Of a DNA stretch of 64,000 nt, positions 1 to 11,479 are shown piece after piece. A program made the position numbers and the translations under genes. The notes below the pieces were generated by a model that had not been told where the DNA came from, ran no database searches, and saw only the letters and a program-made list of their open reading frames with translations. Numbering within the stretch: position 1 is the first letter of the stretch; every line of letters starts with the position of its first letter. The stretch is from Pisaster brevispinus (Eukaryota; Echinodermata; Asteroidea; Forcipulatida; Asteriidae): contig JAMKCF010000016.1 of the NCBI GenBank assembly GCA_023634235.1, forward strand, positions 10,042,866 through 10,106,865, read 5' to 3'.

Positions 1-235
1 TTTTAGATGTAAATTATAGGCCTATAATTTTAAAAGCATGTCAATTTATTATTGCAGGTGTGAAAGTGACTTCCACTGACCATTACACTGGTTGTGATCG
101 CTACCATTAATACATCAGAAAGACACATTTTATGAAAATACATGATTTAACAATCTGGGCTGCTAAAATTTCCTTGGGGCAAGTCAAATGCACAGTTTAC
201 TAGACCCTCGGCCGTGGGCTACTCCACAAAACGGT

Positions 236-600
236 TAAACTAAAGCCCTGACTACTGCAGTGATGTGATCGGCTGTTGAAAAAAAAAAACACCTGAACTG
301 TGAGCGCAGTGCGCGAAAGCACTAAAGGGCGAAAACTTGCGAGCTCAAAGCCTACTTACATACACATTACATTTGTCTTTTGTTTTTAAAAGCCCTAATC
401 TGCACTCTGGGGCATTCTATTTGGTTTTATCGTCTTGTTTTTTATGCTCTTTTTAATACAATAAACAAATATATACAACCAATTTTATTTCTTTTTAGGG
501 GGGGGTGGGGGGTAAAAAAAACCCTGGATTTCCGGGGAAAAAAAGAGAAATCACATCACATTTTACATTCCAAAAAACCGGGATAAAAACATTAAAAACT
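236..600 (+). mobile_element. Dispersed repeat family A, copy 1
   Basis: The segment containing CTGAACTGTGAGCGCA, then CTTGCGAGCTC, and AGCCCTAATCTGCACTCTGG is repeated in reverse at about 24290-24640. A further part of the family lies at about 49260-49440. No coding capacity is seen. Confidence 0.6.
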
Positions 601-1319
601 GGCAGTTCATAGGGGAGCAAAATATTTCTGTGTTTCCTCTCTAGTTTGTCAGTTCTTCTCTTTAAAACAAGCTTTTAAAAAATTTTTAAATCGGTTTATT
701 ATGAAACATTCCATCGTGGCAGAGGGCCGAATTGTGAAATCTTTAACAATTTGAAGAAAAAAAACAGACAACTAACAACCAGCAAATACGAAAAATCAAA
801 TACAAGAATGCAAATGAATAAACATGCAAAGTATCAACAGCATGCTTTCACAGAAAATTTGAAAAAAGAGGAGGGGATGTGTTTTCAACAATTATTTTGC
901 TCTTATTGAGCAAAATAAGAAAAATCAATACTATGGCGATCAATCATTCACAATATTTGCCCCCCGTTTGTGGAATGGGCTGCCGACAGCAATCCGATCT
1001 GCTGATACCCTTGACATTTTGAAGACCCACCTTTTTAAGAATCACTTTTTTATCACTTAATATTGTTGTTAAATTTACTTGTCTTTGGTTTTTGACTGCT
1101 TTTATCTGTATTCTTAATATAACTTATGGATTTTGATTGTACAGCGCTTTGTGATGTCTATGTGACATGGAAAGCGTTTTTTTTAATAATAAATATTATT
1201 ATGATATTATTATTATTGTCTAGGAATACTGTTTTAGCAGTCGAACCAAGCCATGGGACTGCAGTGCTCTTATTGTAGCACTCTGCTCTGCAGCGAACGT
1301 CAGTATACCTAATAATATC

Positions 1320-1715
1320 GAAGTCTTATATAGCGCACGTATCTACCAAACAAGGTACTCAAGGCGCTGAGTATATACAAACTTTCAGAAAGATAGGTTA
1401 TTGCAATGGTGGATTCTGAGACCCATTTTATTTAGCACCGTATAAGGGTTTACAAGGTGCTACGGCGCATTAAGCAGCCACAACCAGGAACACCGGGGCG
1501 AACCCCTTCTCTTTTCGATAAGTGCACTGGGTTCTTTTACATGCGTTACACAACACATGGGACCAACAGCTTTACGTCCCATCCGAAGGACGAAGCAATG
1601 GTAAAGTGTCTTGCTCAAGGACACAAGTGTCATGGCTGGGGATTCGAACCCACACTCTGCTAATCAGAAACACCAGAGTTTGAATTCGGTGCTCTTAACC
1701 ACCCGGCCACGACAC
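1320..1715 (-). mobile_element. tRNA-derived SINE (family 1), minus orientation
   Basis: Read on the minus strand, the head is GTGTCGTGGCCGGGTGGTTA, a pol III A box. It is followed by a type II tRNA-like variable region and a B box (GGGTTCGAATCC near 1640). A body with the conserved block TTACGTCCCATCCGAAGGAC and a tail with GTCTTATATAGCGC follow. Resembles broadly distributed metazoan SINEs with a shared central domain (possibly the MetaSINE group). Confidence 0.7.
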
Positions 1716-2051
1716 TTCCACACACTTACCTACAACTATTGCCAAGTGATCTTTGGTAGAAAACAAAGAGAACTGAACAAAAGCCTGACCAATCACAGGG
1801 TTGTCCTTTGGATTTTAAGGTAGAATGGGGAAAGGGGGGGTGACACCCTCAACCAATATTTTGCTACATTCTGCATTTGAAGACAACAGACAGTCGAAAT
1901 ACAATGTTTGAAATACATTACATTTTTAGTTGGCAAACTAAAAGGTCCACATTTTGACGAGCGATTTTATTTCTTGAAGGGCCTGATCTCTTCGTGCATG
2001 TTTTTAATAATTTGATATACCATTTGCCGACCGAGGCTTCAAATACCGACT

Positions 2052-2235
2052 GGGCCCAATTTCATAAAACAGAAGATGCTGTTTAGCAAAGAAAAAAATT
2101 TGCTTAGCAGAAACCTGTTACCAGCCCAAATACTTTTAAAGTTCATCGTTTGTCACTGGTTCCCTGCAAATTTTTGCCTAGCAGAAAATTGGCTAAGCAT
2201 CATTTTCTGCTCAACAGCTTTATGACATTGGGCCC
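2052..2235. mobile_element. Foldback element (GGGCCCAATTTCAT family)
   Basis: About 184 bp with inverted termini GGGCCCAATTTCAT and ATGACATTGGGCCC. The internal GCTTAGCAGAAA modules are also inverted, and it contains the CACTGGTTCCCTGC core seen in the other copies. Confidence 0.65.
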
Positions 2236-2267
2236 GGATGAAAAATATTACAACCCCCCAACCCCCC

Positions 2268-2300
<33 letters not shown>

Positions 2301-2427
2301 ACTACAGCAATGCATAAAAGTTTGTTTTTTTCTTCAGGTCCATGAGTTAGAATTGCAGTCACTTATAAAAAGTTTCCATTATCAGCAAGATAGAATAAAT
2401 TAATAAAAATAGACGTAAGAAACTTAC

Positions 2428-5400
2428 ACTATATCCAGTTGTCCAGAGAAGTCAAATTCACCTCTGACCTGCTCGTGCATATTCCACGGAACATACCTTG
2501 AAAGGGCAAGAATAAAAAAGGGATTTTTTATCTGATATTGATTACGATTTCATTATCCGAAAGCAATTCATTCTGATTAAAATAGTTGAAGTTGCATCCC
2601 CCGGTTTTTCACAAAAAAAAAAATTTAAAAAAAGAGTTTTCGCAGCTGCCAAATTTTTTATATATGCTTCAAAATGAAATAAACATAAAAAACTTTTGCG
2701 TATGCCACACACAAAGTGCGAAATACTTTATACCATATGTACATGTGAGTGTATTATAGCTGCTTGTAATGTCTAACAATGGAAATTGTCAGTTCCCGAC
2801 AAACTCTCAATGGTATTTATTAATTACTCAAAAAGTACAAATCCACGACAGATTGTTTTCATTCAGTATCTTTCTTTTTTCTTTTTTTTGTCCATTTATA
2901 ACAATAATAAATAATAAGAGCTCGCTCCCAAAGGGCCTTACATCATTACTACTACCCCCTGCTCTTTGGGTCTTTAAGCATTTCTGAACCCATCTCAACT
3001 CCTCTAAATCTACATCTATCCAGCTACTTGTCAAAGCCTACTCAGCATCTAGACAAGGTGCTTCAAGGCGCTTCAACATTAAGTATTTTCCTGCAAGGTA
3101 TTGGGGTATAAGACCTACTCCTTTTACATAGCACCATGTAATGGTTTACAAGGTGCTGTGGCGCAATATGCTGCCGATCAAACCAGGAACACCGGGGCGG
3201 ACCCCTTCTCTTTTCGATAAGTGCACTGGGTTCTTTTGCGTGCGTTACACAACACACGGGGCCAATGGCTTTCCGTCCCATCTGAAGGACAAAGCAATCA
3301 TGGTTAAGTGTCTTGCTTAAGGACACAAGTGTCACGACCGGGGCTCGAACCCACACTCTGCTGATCAGAAACACCAGAGCTTGAGTCCAGTGATCTTATC
3401 CGCTCGGTCACGACACGCCATACTCCTTTGGAGTATGCAGCTCCAGCTGCCAAATCGACGCACAGGTTGCTGGTCTTTCACAACAATCTCTACCCTCTCA
3501 GGTACATCTTTTACACCCTCAAGTGATGAGAAGCAAATCATTTATTGATTTACTTATTTCTTGTTCACCCTGGGTAATCCATTCAGTGAGAAGAAAAAAA
3601 ACTCACTGATCTCCCATGGATCCCAGCTTTACATAAAAACTACAGAAGTGCACTGAATATACAAGAATAAAAGGTATAGGGGAAAAAACACTGGATCCTG
3701 GCACTCCTAAATATTACAAAAATGAATTAAATATGAAGAATGACAGAAAAAGAAGGAAAAAAATAAAAATACAAAAGCATTAACAGATCTTTTTATAAGA
3801 AAACCAAAATGTAACAAAAAGTGTCAGTGGAAAATGGGTCCAACTGAGCTGTTTGGGTTGATTTAAAAATTTATTAAGATTATGCGGCAAGTTGTTCAAA
3901 GCCTGGGCACCCCTGAAATTAAAGGTTCTTTTTCCACTTTCGGTTCTAGGGGGCAGAAGGACCAAATATTCCAAATAATGGTTAAATGTCTTGCCAAAGA
4001 ACACAAGTGTCACAACCAGGACTCGAACCCACACTCTGATGACTCGGCCATCAAAACTTCAGTTCCATGGACTCTAGATCGCTCGGCCACGACACGCATC
4101 TGGAACCTCAATTACAAAGTTAAAAAACTCCTTACGTGGTGATTGTGTTGAGACCGCACGCTTTCATCTTGACGAGGCGGTCCTCCCAGTACTCTGGAAC
4201 GACCCTAAAGTAATGAAAACTCCCGGAGAGAATCCGAAGCTTCTTGGCCTCCTTTCCAAGAATGAACTCTGGACCCACATTTTTCAGAGACGGTACCTTT
4301 TAAAAAAGAGAAGGGGACAAAAAACAGATTGAATCAATTAAAAAACTTAATCTCTGGACCAGAGAGAGGAGGGGGGGGTGGATGAAATAGGAGGACAAAT
4401 CCTGAAAAAAAAGTGTCGTTGGCTCAGTGGTTTCTCTTCCCTGCCGCTTTCTCTTTTATTCCCATTCATAAATGCCCTTTTTGTTAAAAAGCGTAATATT
4501 ATGCTGAAAATCTGTAAAAAATTTGTGCAGATTTCCAGCTTCTGTTACGTCATCGGACTCCATTTCTTCGCGAAGAGTCAAAACTGCACTGACGCTCAAG
4601 GGTTGTGCGTACACACGCGTGCCAACTATAATGTTTAGATCAAGTACCGAGTAAAAGTATACTGATTGCGTTACACGTAAATTAACGCCACACTTAAGCT
4701 TGCGCGTCACGCCTATGTTTAAACACTTTTCTCACCATGTTTATATCGCACGTTCAAACATGGCCACGTGATGCCCTGTCGACCAATCAGAATAGATCAT
4801 AGATATGAATACTATAGATAAACTGTCCCAGGTATTTATGAATTTATATCAAAAATTTTGTCAAGTGTTACCTGTCATATTAAAACTACACCTATTATTA
4901 GTATTAATTATTTATCTTAATATTTTTACATTTACAGTACTACAGTATAGAATTTATTTTCTTTAAAGATTGTGAATCTTTGTGAATCTTTGTCACATCA
5001 AACCATGATCAAACCATAGAGAATTTCTACCTCCATGCTTGAACCATGGAGGTAGAAAGAACCTCCATGCTTGAACCATAGAGCTAGTCCTAGCTAGCTC
5101 TATGCTTGAACTGATCACATGCGCCCTGCGGGCATGGCGGGGGGTCAACGTAAACAACCGAGCCATAATAAAACTACACTCTGCATGCTGTGCAAAAAAT
5201 ACTGTTATGACAAGAAATTGATGACAACAATTTCACCTCTATATCGCCGATTCCCAGCCTTCGATTAGCCTCAGCTTGCAGGTGCAACCGATGCCAAAAG
5301 TAGAAATAAACAAACCCAAGGACTGCAGCCACGATCAACAACCAACGCAACAAGTGCACGGAACGCACGGAGATCTGTGACATGTTAAAAATGACCGAGC

Positions 5401-5455
5401 CCCTTCCTCCAGATCCTCCGTCACCGCCGCCGCTAGGATGGTGAAATCGACTCAT
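2428..5455 (-). CDS. GLB1L2: Beta-galactosidase-1-like protein (GLB1L2/3 type), 5' exons only
   Basis: Glycoside hydrolase family 35 enzyme, expected to remove terminal beta-galactose. Three exons are visible on the minus strand: 5455-5237 (73 codons, phase 0), 4296-4136 (161 nt) and 2496-2428 (69 nt), about 149 residues. All junctions have GT/AG and agree in phase. Exon 1 has a Gly/Ser-rich start and a hydrophobic segment at about residues 35-54 ([20 protein letters not shown]) with no obvious cleavage site, so a type II anchor or uncleaved signal is likely. Exons 2 and 3 carry the family hallmarks [31 protein letters not shown] and GEFDFSG, the start of the GH35 barrel. The catalytic glutamates lie further on, outside the window. 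The start is the ATG at 5455; an in-frame GTG 12 nt upstream is not a likely eukaryotic start. GLB1L2 versus GLB1L3 cannot be settled from this fragment. Confidence 0.88.
3050..3416 (-). mobile_element. tRNA-derived SINE (family 1), full-length copy
   Basis: Same organisation as the copy at 1320: A-box head at 3416, B box near 3345, the central block with CGTCCCATCTGAAGGAC and a CAAGGCGCTTCAACATTAAG tail. It lies in intron 2 of the beta-galactosidase-like gene. Confidence 0.7.
3985..4096 (-). mobile_element. SINE family 1 head fragment
   Basis: Only the tRNA-like head and the adjoining GTGTCTTGC-type segment remain. The copy ends about 40 bp from exon 2 of the beta-galactosidase-like gene. 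Confidence 0.55.
5024..5104. repeat. Twin hairpins with shared ATGCTTGAAC spacer
   Basis: Hairpin 1 (5024-5058) has a perfect 14-bp stem (TTTCTACCTCCATG with its complement) and a 7-base loop. Hairpin 2 (5077-5104) has an 11-bp stem (CATAGAGCTAG). TGCTTGAAC recurs at each boundary. They lie in intron 1 of the beta-galactosidase-like gene. Confidence 0.6.
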
Positions 5456-6752
5456 TGTCGGGGTCACAGTTCACGAAACTGTCCTACGGGACAATACAAT
5501 GCCGTCTATTTGCTCAAGATGGGTGTGGGGACAAAAGTGACCAACAATGAGAGTCCAGTGGGGGCAGTGATGCATACAAGTCACGCACTGAACACCCAGA
5601 ACTTTTTCCTGAAAATGTTTATGTGTCGTGTAGGGGGATGATCGTTTGATGCTTGCTTGCATACGTACCTCCTCGGAATTCATCCCGGCACTTGAGGGCG
5701 CACTTTTAAAATAAAATCCAAACTGTGTGGAAGAACTGGAGTCGCAGGTGGCACCTGAAAAATAGTGGCTCAGTTTTCTTCGTAATAAGGCAAACAGTCG
5801 GTGATAAACTATATGACTGACCCAACACAAATTTTGAACAAGAAGATTGAAGAACAAAATGGTGGTCAGCAAATAGCAAGGACCAGATATAGATCAATTA
5901 TCTTATAATGGATTTTGAGATAAGAGTCCGTCATTCAATCCGTGGATTAATAAACAAAGGGGCGTGTCCCTTGACATTACATAATGCTTATTTGAACATA
6001 GATAGCCTGTTGGGGAAACTCCTGCCCCCCCCCGAAAAATGTAGAGTGTACCGAGAAGGTCAGGTCAATAACATTGGGAAACCATTATTTCCGGTAGTAA
6101 TCCAATCCGCGAAATCATAATACATCATTTGCAAGAACAGTAGTGATCTCCGCGAGACCTTAAACATTATCAAAATATTGATTTCCGGTAGTAACCCAAT
6201 AATATAACTGCATTCATGACCCCCCCCCCCCCCACCCCAAAAAAGAAGTTCTAATTGAAGTGAAACACTTGGCTCTTCCTTCCTCCATGACTGGACTAAT
6301 ACGTTCAAGAAGTCGAACACCTGTCCTGAAAAACCTGTCTTCGATCCCTTATTGATCGTTGGTAAAAAATAAAAATTAAAAAATAAACAAATGGAAGAAA
6401 CGTTCGTTGTTTTTACTATAATTAATTGAAGTTACTGTTTAATTATAAACACATGTCCCCATCGTCACCAATCTTTCTCTGTTGGGGGTGCGTATCAATG
6501 TAGAGAAAAAGACAAATTATTTTATTGTGACACGTGTGTTATACATAAGAGCTTGAGGAAGAGGTGCCGAAAGGAGTTGGCGTGGTGTGTGTGCCGAACA
6601 CGCACACAATTCGACTGCTGGAGCAGTATTTATCAATGGTGAGTGAAAAGTTACTTCTTCTTCTTTTTTTTGTGGGCATTACGCTAACGTTATGCATGGG
6701 AATGTTGGAATTTGTGTGAGGACCGGCGGGTGCGAATTTCATTATTAATTTC

Positions 6753-6812
6753 ACAGGTAAGGATACACAAGTAAAATGATTTTAATCATTTTACTTGTGT
6801 ATCCTTACCTGT
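6753..6812. repeat. Perfect 60-bp palindrome (29-bp arms, 2-bp centre)
   Basis: The left arm starts ACAGGTAAGGATACACAAGT and its exact reverse complement follows after TT. It is isolated from other repeats that I recognise. Confidence 0.85.
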
Positions 6813-8133
6813 AAAAAAACAACCGTTTAATTTGGTTTTATCCTTACACCGACCGATGTGTATTTTAAGCACTGTATGCTCAGTGCTCTCCCGAGCTCTG
6901 TGAAAAAAAAAAAAAATCCACAGGCAATCACTGGAGATCCACGTACGCAAAATGAGCCTCAACAATTTTGTCGAAAAATGGTCAAAACCATGATTATCGG
7001 CATTGTGTTGGTAGCCGACGTAGGACCAATGTTGGCTCTAAATCGGCATCATCACAATTGGTTTTTTACGTTGGCGATCAACGTTGAGCCGACGTTGGTT
7101 ATTAGTCGGCGGAAAGCAGTATCGGTATTGTGGTGGTAGCTGGCGCTGTAGGATTAACGTTGCAGGAACGTCAGATCTTTAGCATGATTCTCAATCAATG
7201 TTGTAAATTGGTTTTATATTGCTAATTCAGTGAGAGTTACCAACAAGTTTTATACGTATACGTTTTCACAACATTGTATTTTGGTATTAGGCTAATGCAG
7301 GCTAGAATTTAAGTTGAGGTAAGAACGTTGACGAATTTCTGTGTTATAAAACATTAACTGTGGCCGCGGTCGTGTTGTGTTTCGGTATTATTCAAACGTA
7401 GTGAGTTTTTGCGTTGCGGCAGTCACGTTGTCTGCACGTTGTATTTTGGCATTGTAAAAACATTCAAATTTGTGACTGCCACGTTGTCTCAGCGCTTTAA
7501 CTATAACAACGTTCCTTGTGACCGCCACATTGTAAACGCCATAGATCTATTTTAGTTTCATCACAAATTATCTTTGTTGTTAGGCCTACCATCACGTTGT
7601 AAAAAATGTATAGTTCGATTGCAACGTAGACACACTATTATATTTTGACCATCACGTCGCAGACGAATCGGCGAATTATACTCAGACACAATTTGCTAAC
7701 TCACCATTTCTGAGATTTCGGTCACAGCTTTAAGCTGGGTTTATTGCCTGTCGAAAATTTGTAATATAACAGAATTTGGCAAGGAGCCGGATGCCGAACA
7801 CAGGGCAAACCGACTAAACAGACACACCACCACTTGCACGTGGACAAACAAAACATCCATAAAAATACAAATTTTCACGTTTAAAATGGACGCCTTCGCC
7901 CATCCAACCAACACAAATTGTGCCCAAAGGACAAACCTTGTCCTTCCAATATGGATTTCATTTTCCATATCCACATAAACATGTACTTGTTTACAAGGAC
8001 CAAACCAAACATAACACGATAGGTCACCTGACCGTATTATACAGAACATTACATGACCTCCACAGAAAACCACACACACATAACGCACCTTGCCTTAAAT
8101 TACCAATTAACAATTATAATATAATACCCTAAA

Positions 8134-8452
8134 TTTCCCAAAGTGGAACGCCTGAGGGGATAAACAAGCCCCAACGGAACCAAAGGGCGCTTGACTTATT
8201 AATCTACATGTAAGTTGGTACAGATTGCACCCCTATTATCCTATACAAAGTTAACAATTAAAAGTTTCCCCAAGTTGGAACGCACGAGGGGATAAACTAG
8301 CCCCAACGGAACCGAAGGGCGCTATTTACTAATAAAATGACATTAATTTGATGAATTACATACTGTATTGTACCCATGGCATAATTCTAATTCCCCAAGT
8401 TGGAACGCACGAGGGGACATGTAAAATAGCCCTTGCGAAATGAAAGGCACTA
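8134..8452 (+). repeat. Three copies of a 60-bp conserved block at 126-130 bp spacing
   Basis: The blocks start near 8134, 8264 and 8390. Each carries CCCAAGTTGGAACGCACGAG (with changes) followed by GGGGATAAAC, then CCCAACGGAACCGAAGGGCG. The conserved 60 bases alternate with unrelated AT-rich spacers, which is unlike a simple satellite. They lie just upstream of the promoter-like block at 8699. Confidence 0.75.
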
Positions 8453-8698
8453 TTAATAATGACTAGTATAATATTTGGTTTATGATTAGAATGACAAGTA
8501 AATTTCTTCGACAGCCTAGTTACCCCCCATCACTGATATTCCTGTCATTTTTTAGCCAAAAACTTCTATACCCAAAAATTGGCGGAGTGCAGGGGAGGTG
8601 GAGGGTCGAAATGTGTTGTTCACCCAACAAAAGCTGTGACAAAAGTGACGCTTAACCTTTTTCCCTCCAAAAAGACCCCCTTAGTAAAAGGTAATCCC

Positions 8699-8828
8699 AT
8701 TGGTTAGAAGTTGAAATCTTAGCCTTGATTGGTCAAATGCCTTTACCCAATCAAAACAATTCTGACCTCAGCTGCTTGCTGATTGGTTGTCAACCCTCAC
8801 TGGTGGACCCCCTGGATCCATATAAATA
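8699..8828 (+). promoter_or_regulatory. Orphan promoter-like block: four CCAAT boxes, GGATCC, TATAAATA
   Basis: CCAAT boxes lie at 8699-8703, 8728-8732 and 8782-8786 (reverse, ATTGG) and at 8747-8751 (forward). GGATCC at 8814-8819 is one base before TATAAATA at 8821-8828. GATCC shortly before TATAAATA is known from sea-urchin histone gene preludes. No histone coding sequence or histone 3' stem-loop follows. The only downstream frame is a 40-codon ORF (8890-9012) with no recognisable family. Confidence 0.5.
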
Positions 8829-9632
8829 GCTTCAAAAGCTTCCCAACCAGTCACATAACCTGGCAATGCTCACACAGTAAGCATCCATTATGCTATACTA
8901 TTACCAATGCATTGGCTTAACTCACAAAGACTGGCCACCAGTCTCCCCACCATTTGTGCACGACAACATGCACCAAAGCCTTATGCTGAGTATAAAGCAT
9001 TTGATCATTTAGTTGATAAAATGAATTATTCATGTTTAGACCATTATGTTGAATAATTCAAGCAGCTGGTTGGGGTTATTTTTGTTGTTGTCATTTATGA
9101 ACAATTATTACATTGGTATAACGTTTGACATCACAATCTTTTTCTAATAGCCCTCAATTTAGTTGTCTATTGGTTTTTCATAAATAAAAAAGCCACCCGA
9201 GCGCATCATCACATGGCCTTTTAAGTTTTATCAAAACGTAGTATTTTTGATAATCACCTCATGTTGCCCCCAAAATATGTACTTTAACCTGTAGTTGGAT
9301 TACAACGTACATAATAAATAGTATTTAATGTTTTGCCTATCAAATCGTAAACGTTATATTTTAGTTTGTATCGGCGACTTATTAATGTCTACCACAGCGG
9401 CATAGCCAAGACGGGCCGGGTGTGCCCCCCCCCCACACGATTCCAGTGCCCCCAGGTGCCCCCCCCCCCGAAAAAACGCGATAATGCTCGCTTAAGTAAA
9501 AGTCAAGCTATGGATCCAGTCAGGATATTTTTGTGTGGATCACTACCTCTATCCACCAACCTAAGTAATAAAACCAAAATAACTTGTATCAATTGGTTTC
9601 GGGTGGGTTTTCGGTTGGCTTTCGGATCCAAC

Positions 9633-9900
9633 CTAGCCTTTTGTCAAGGCCTTCGTGGCTTGGACGGCTGCTGCTTCGTAGAGCCGCGATCCCAAGCGAC
9701 TGGAAGGGGAGACCACGCGCGCCCGCGAGTGGCGAAGCCACGAGGGCCTTTTTTCCAACGTGTTTGCAGTTTCTAATGTTTTTCTTTATAATCTCGCTAT
9801 ACTTTACTTCGTCCATCGGCTCGTGCGCGTGGTCTCTCCTTCCAGTCGCTCCGCTGTTTACAAAGCTGTCCAAGCCATGAAGGCCTTGGCAGAAGGCTAG
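9633..9900. mobile_element. 268-bp foldback element with long GC-rich arms
   Basis: Arms begin CTAGCCTTTTGTCAAGGCC and end in the inverted GGCCTTGGCAGAAGGCTAG. Inner parts pair as well (GAGACCACGCGC with GCGCGTGGTCTC; GCGACTGGAAGG with CCTTCCAGTCGC). A partial relative is at about 32600-32690. Confidence 0.7.
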
Positions 9901-10609
9901 ATCTTTGGCATAACCAATACATGGTATTACGTTGGCAATCAAAATTAACATAACAGATGGAAAACATGGCATACTGTTGCTATTAAGTTGCAGCAGGTGG
10001 ATGTTTGGCTTTAGGTCAGACGGTCTTGATGTTGGTATTAATATCGGCAAAAGATGCTAAGGCAAAAGTAAGTTCCGATTTAAAATGTTTGATGTATGGG
10101 AACCAGGTCCGAAACCATGTTGGTCATAATGGGTTTAGGTCAACGTCTTTCTTGTTTCTTTACGGGACGTGTGCAATCCGTTGGGAGGATTACGATTATC
10201 GCAGCTAAGTAAGTCGGTCAACATTGGTGACTGACATTTTGGCCCAAACAAACCGTTTTATTGGTGCTACATTGGCTCAACATGTTATCTGGGTAGATGA
10301 TCAAGTTGTCAATGTCAAAGTGGTTTGTATTGCGACATGCACTTTACCTCTAGAAAAATAGAAGCTATACGATCAAGGATGGAAATATTTTCAGGAAGTG
10401 AGACTCGTGTGGCGAAAATCATCTCATGATGAGATCAAGTAATCCTGTGACAACCCCCCCCAAAAAAAAAAAAACAACAACAAAAAAACCAAAAAAAAAC
10501 CCCACCCAACCAAACAAACAAACAAACGACCCTAAAATAAAGGTGATGGTCAAGGCAAACGGCAAATTAAATTTGGACGCCCGCAACTTTAACACTCATC
10601 AAGTTAGGA

Positions 10610-10785
10610 ACAGTCCCAACTATGTTGGGACCGGCCACACCAGTCCCAACTATCGTTGTGACCACACCAGTCCCAACTATATCGTTGGGACCACTGTCCC
10701 AACTAAAACTATATGGTTTTATTCGTTGGGAACAGTCCCAATTGTTGGGACGATTGTCATTGTCAAGTTGGGACAGAACAAAGCC
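10610..10785. repeat. Cluster of GTCCCAAC and GTTGGGAC octamers in both orientations
   Basis: About nine near-exact octamers in 175 bp, alternating in orientation, often as adjacent pairs that could fold (for example AGTCCCAATTGTTGGGAC). Confidence 0.65.
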
Positions 10786-10892
10786 ATGAATGGATTCGCT
10801 TGGGTGCGCATTGCGACTGACTGGTCTAGACCATGGAATTCCTATCTCCGTGTCTAGTCTAGTACAGTAGTAGTAGTACGTCCCTAATCCGT

Positions 10893-10979
10893 GGGCTGTT
10901 TGGCTCTCTTTTAACATCGGTCTTATTATGTAATGGCGACTATAATAAGACCGATGTTAAAAGAGAGCCATAACAGCCC
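10893..10979. mobile_element. Foldback element with 37-bp arms
   Basis: GGGCTGTTTGGCTCTC through GGTCTTATTAT pairs with its inverted copy ending AGAGAGCCATAACAGCCC. The same terminal sequence followed by AAGGTGGGCT recurs at 56097-56135, so it is a dispersed family. Confidence 0.7.
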
Positions 10980-11479
10980 AACAAGGTGGGCTAGTGTACG
11001 TCCCCATCTGCTGCCCATTCAACCATAATTCAATCATGTACGTAGATTCAACCAACTGACCAACGTGTACTTATGTGTTGCGTGGCCCAAGCCCACCGGT
11101 CGATGGCCTGTACAGTGTGTTTACACAGCAACTGCTAATGCTAGTCAAAGTTGACTGGAAGAATGTTGAGCTAGTTTAGGTGCTGTAACTGAAGTACACC
11201 CTTGCTCTATGATATGAATACACGTTGTGCCACCATCGTTGGTCTCCAAACTGACAGAAAAAAACCCCACCAAACGTTTTTGTTGGGAAATTCTCAATCT
11301 TGTTGCAAGAGATGTAGTTCGAAATCATACACGTCATGGACGCAATTCGTCTTTTAAAAATTGTAAGTAAACTCGCCAATACTTTTTCGATGTTCGACTC
11401 TAGAGTTGGAGTGTACTGTGTGTACATACACTACATGTCACAATGTGTGTGTGCAAATACGCAGGCGGTGTCTGTCACT

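Larger units (their letters stand above)
1..2427. other. Intron 3 of the beta-galactosidase-like gene, repeat-filled
   Basis: No further GH35 exon is seen on the minus strand, so exon 4 must lie beyond the left edge. The stretch holds one copy of a dispersed element (about 236-600), one SINE (1320-1715), one foldback element (2052-2235) and a long C run (about 2266-2298). Confidence 0.6.

Noticed and set aside
5471..5872. 133-codon minus-strand ORF upstream of the galactosidase start
   Set aside because: Composition is random-looking and no domain is seen. A GTACGT donor after MNSEE near 5668 could mark an alternative first exon, but nothing else supports it.
8890..9012. 40-codon ORF after the orphan promoter
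   Set aside because: No similarity to a histone or any family I know, and no 3' histone stem-loop or good codon pattern. Kept only as a note in the promoter entry.
9366..10050. ORFs of 98-153 codons on both strands
   Set aside because: They lie within the foldback element and its flanks; open frames on both strands are expected from a GC-rich palindrome.
10426..10857. 143-codon ORF
   Set aside because: Made of an A/C-rich run and the GTCCCAAC cluster, giving repetitive peptide with no domain.
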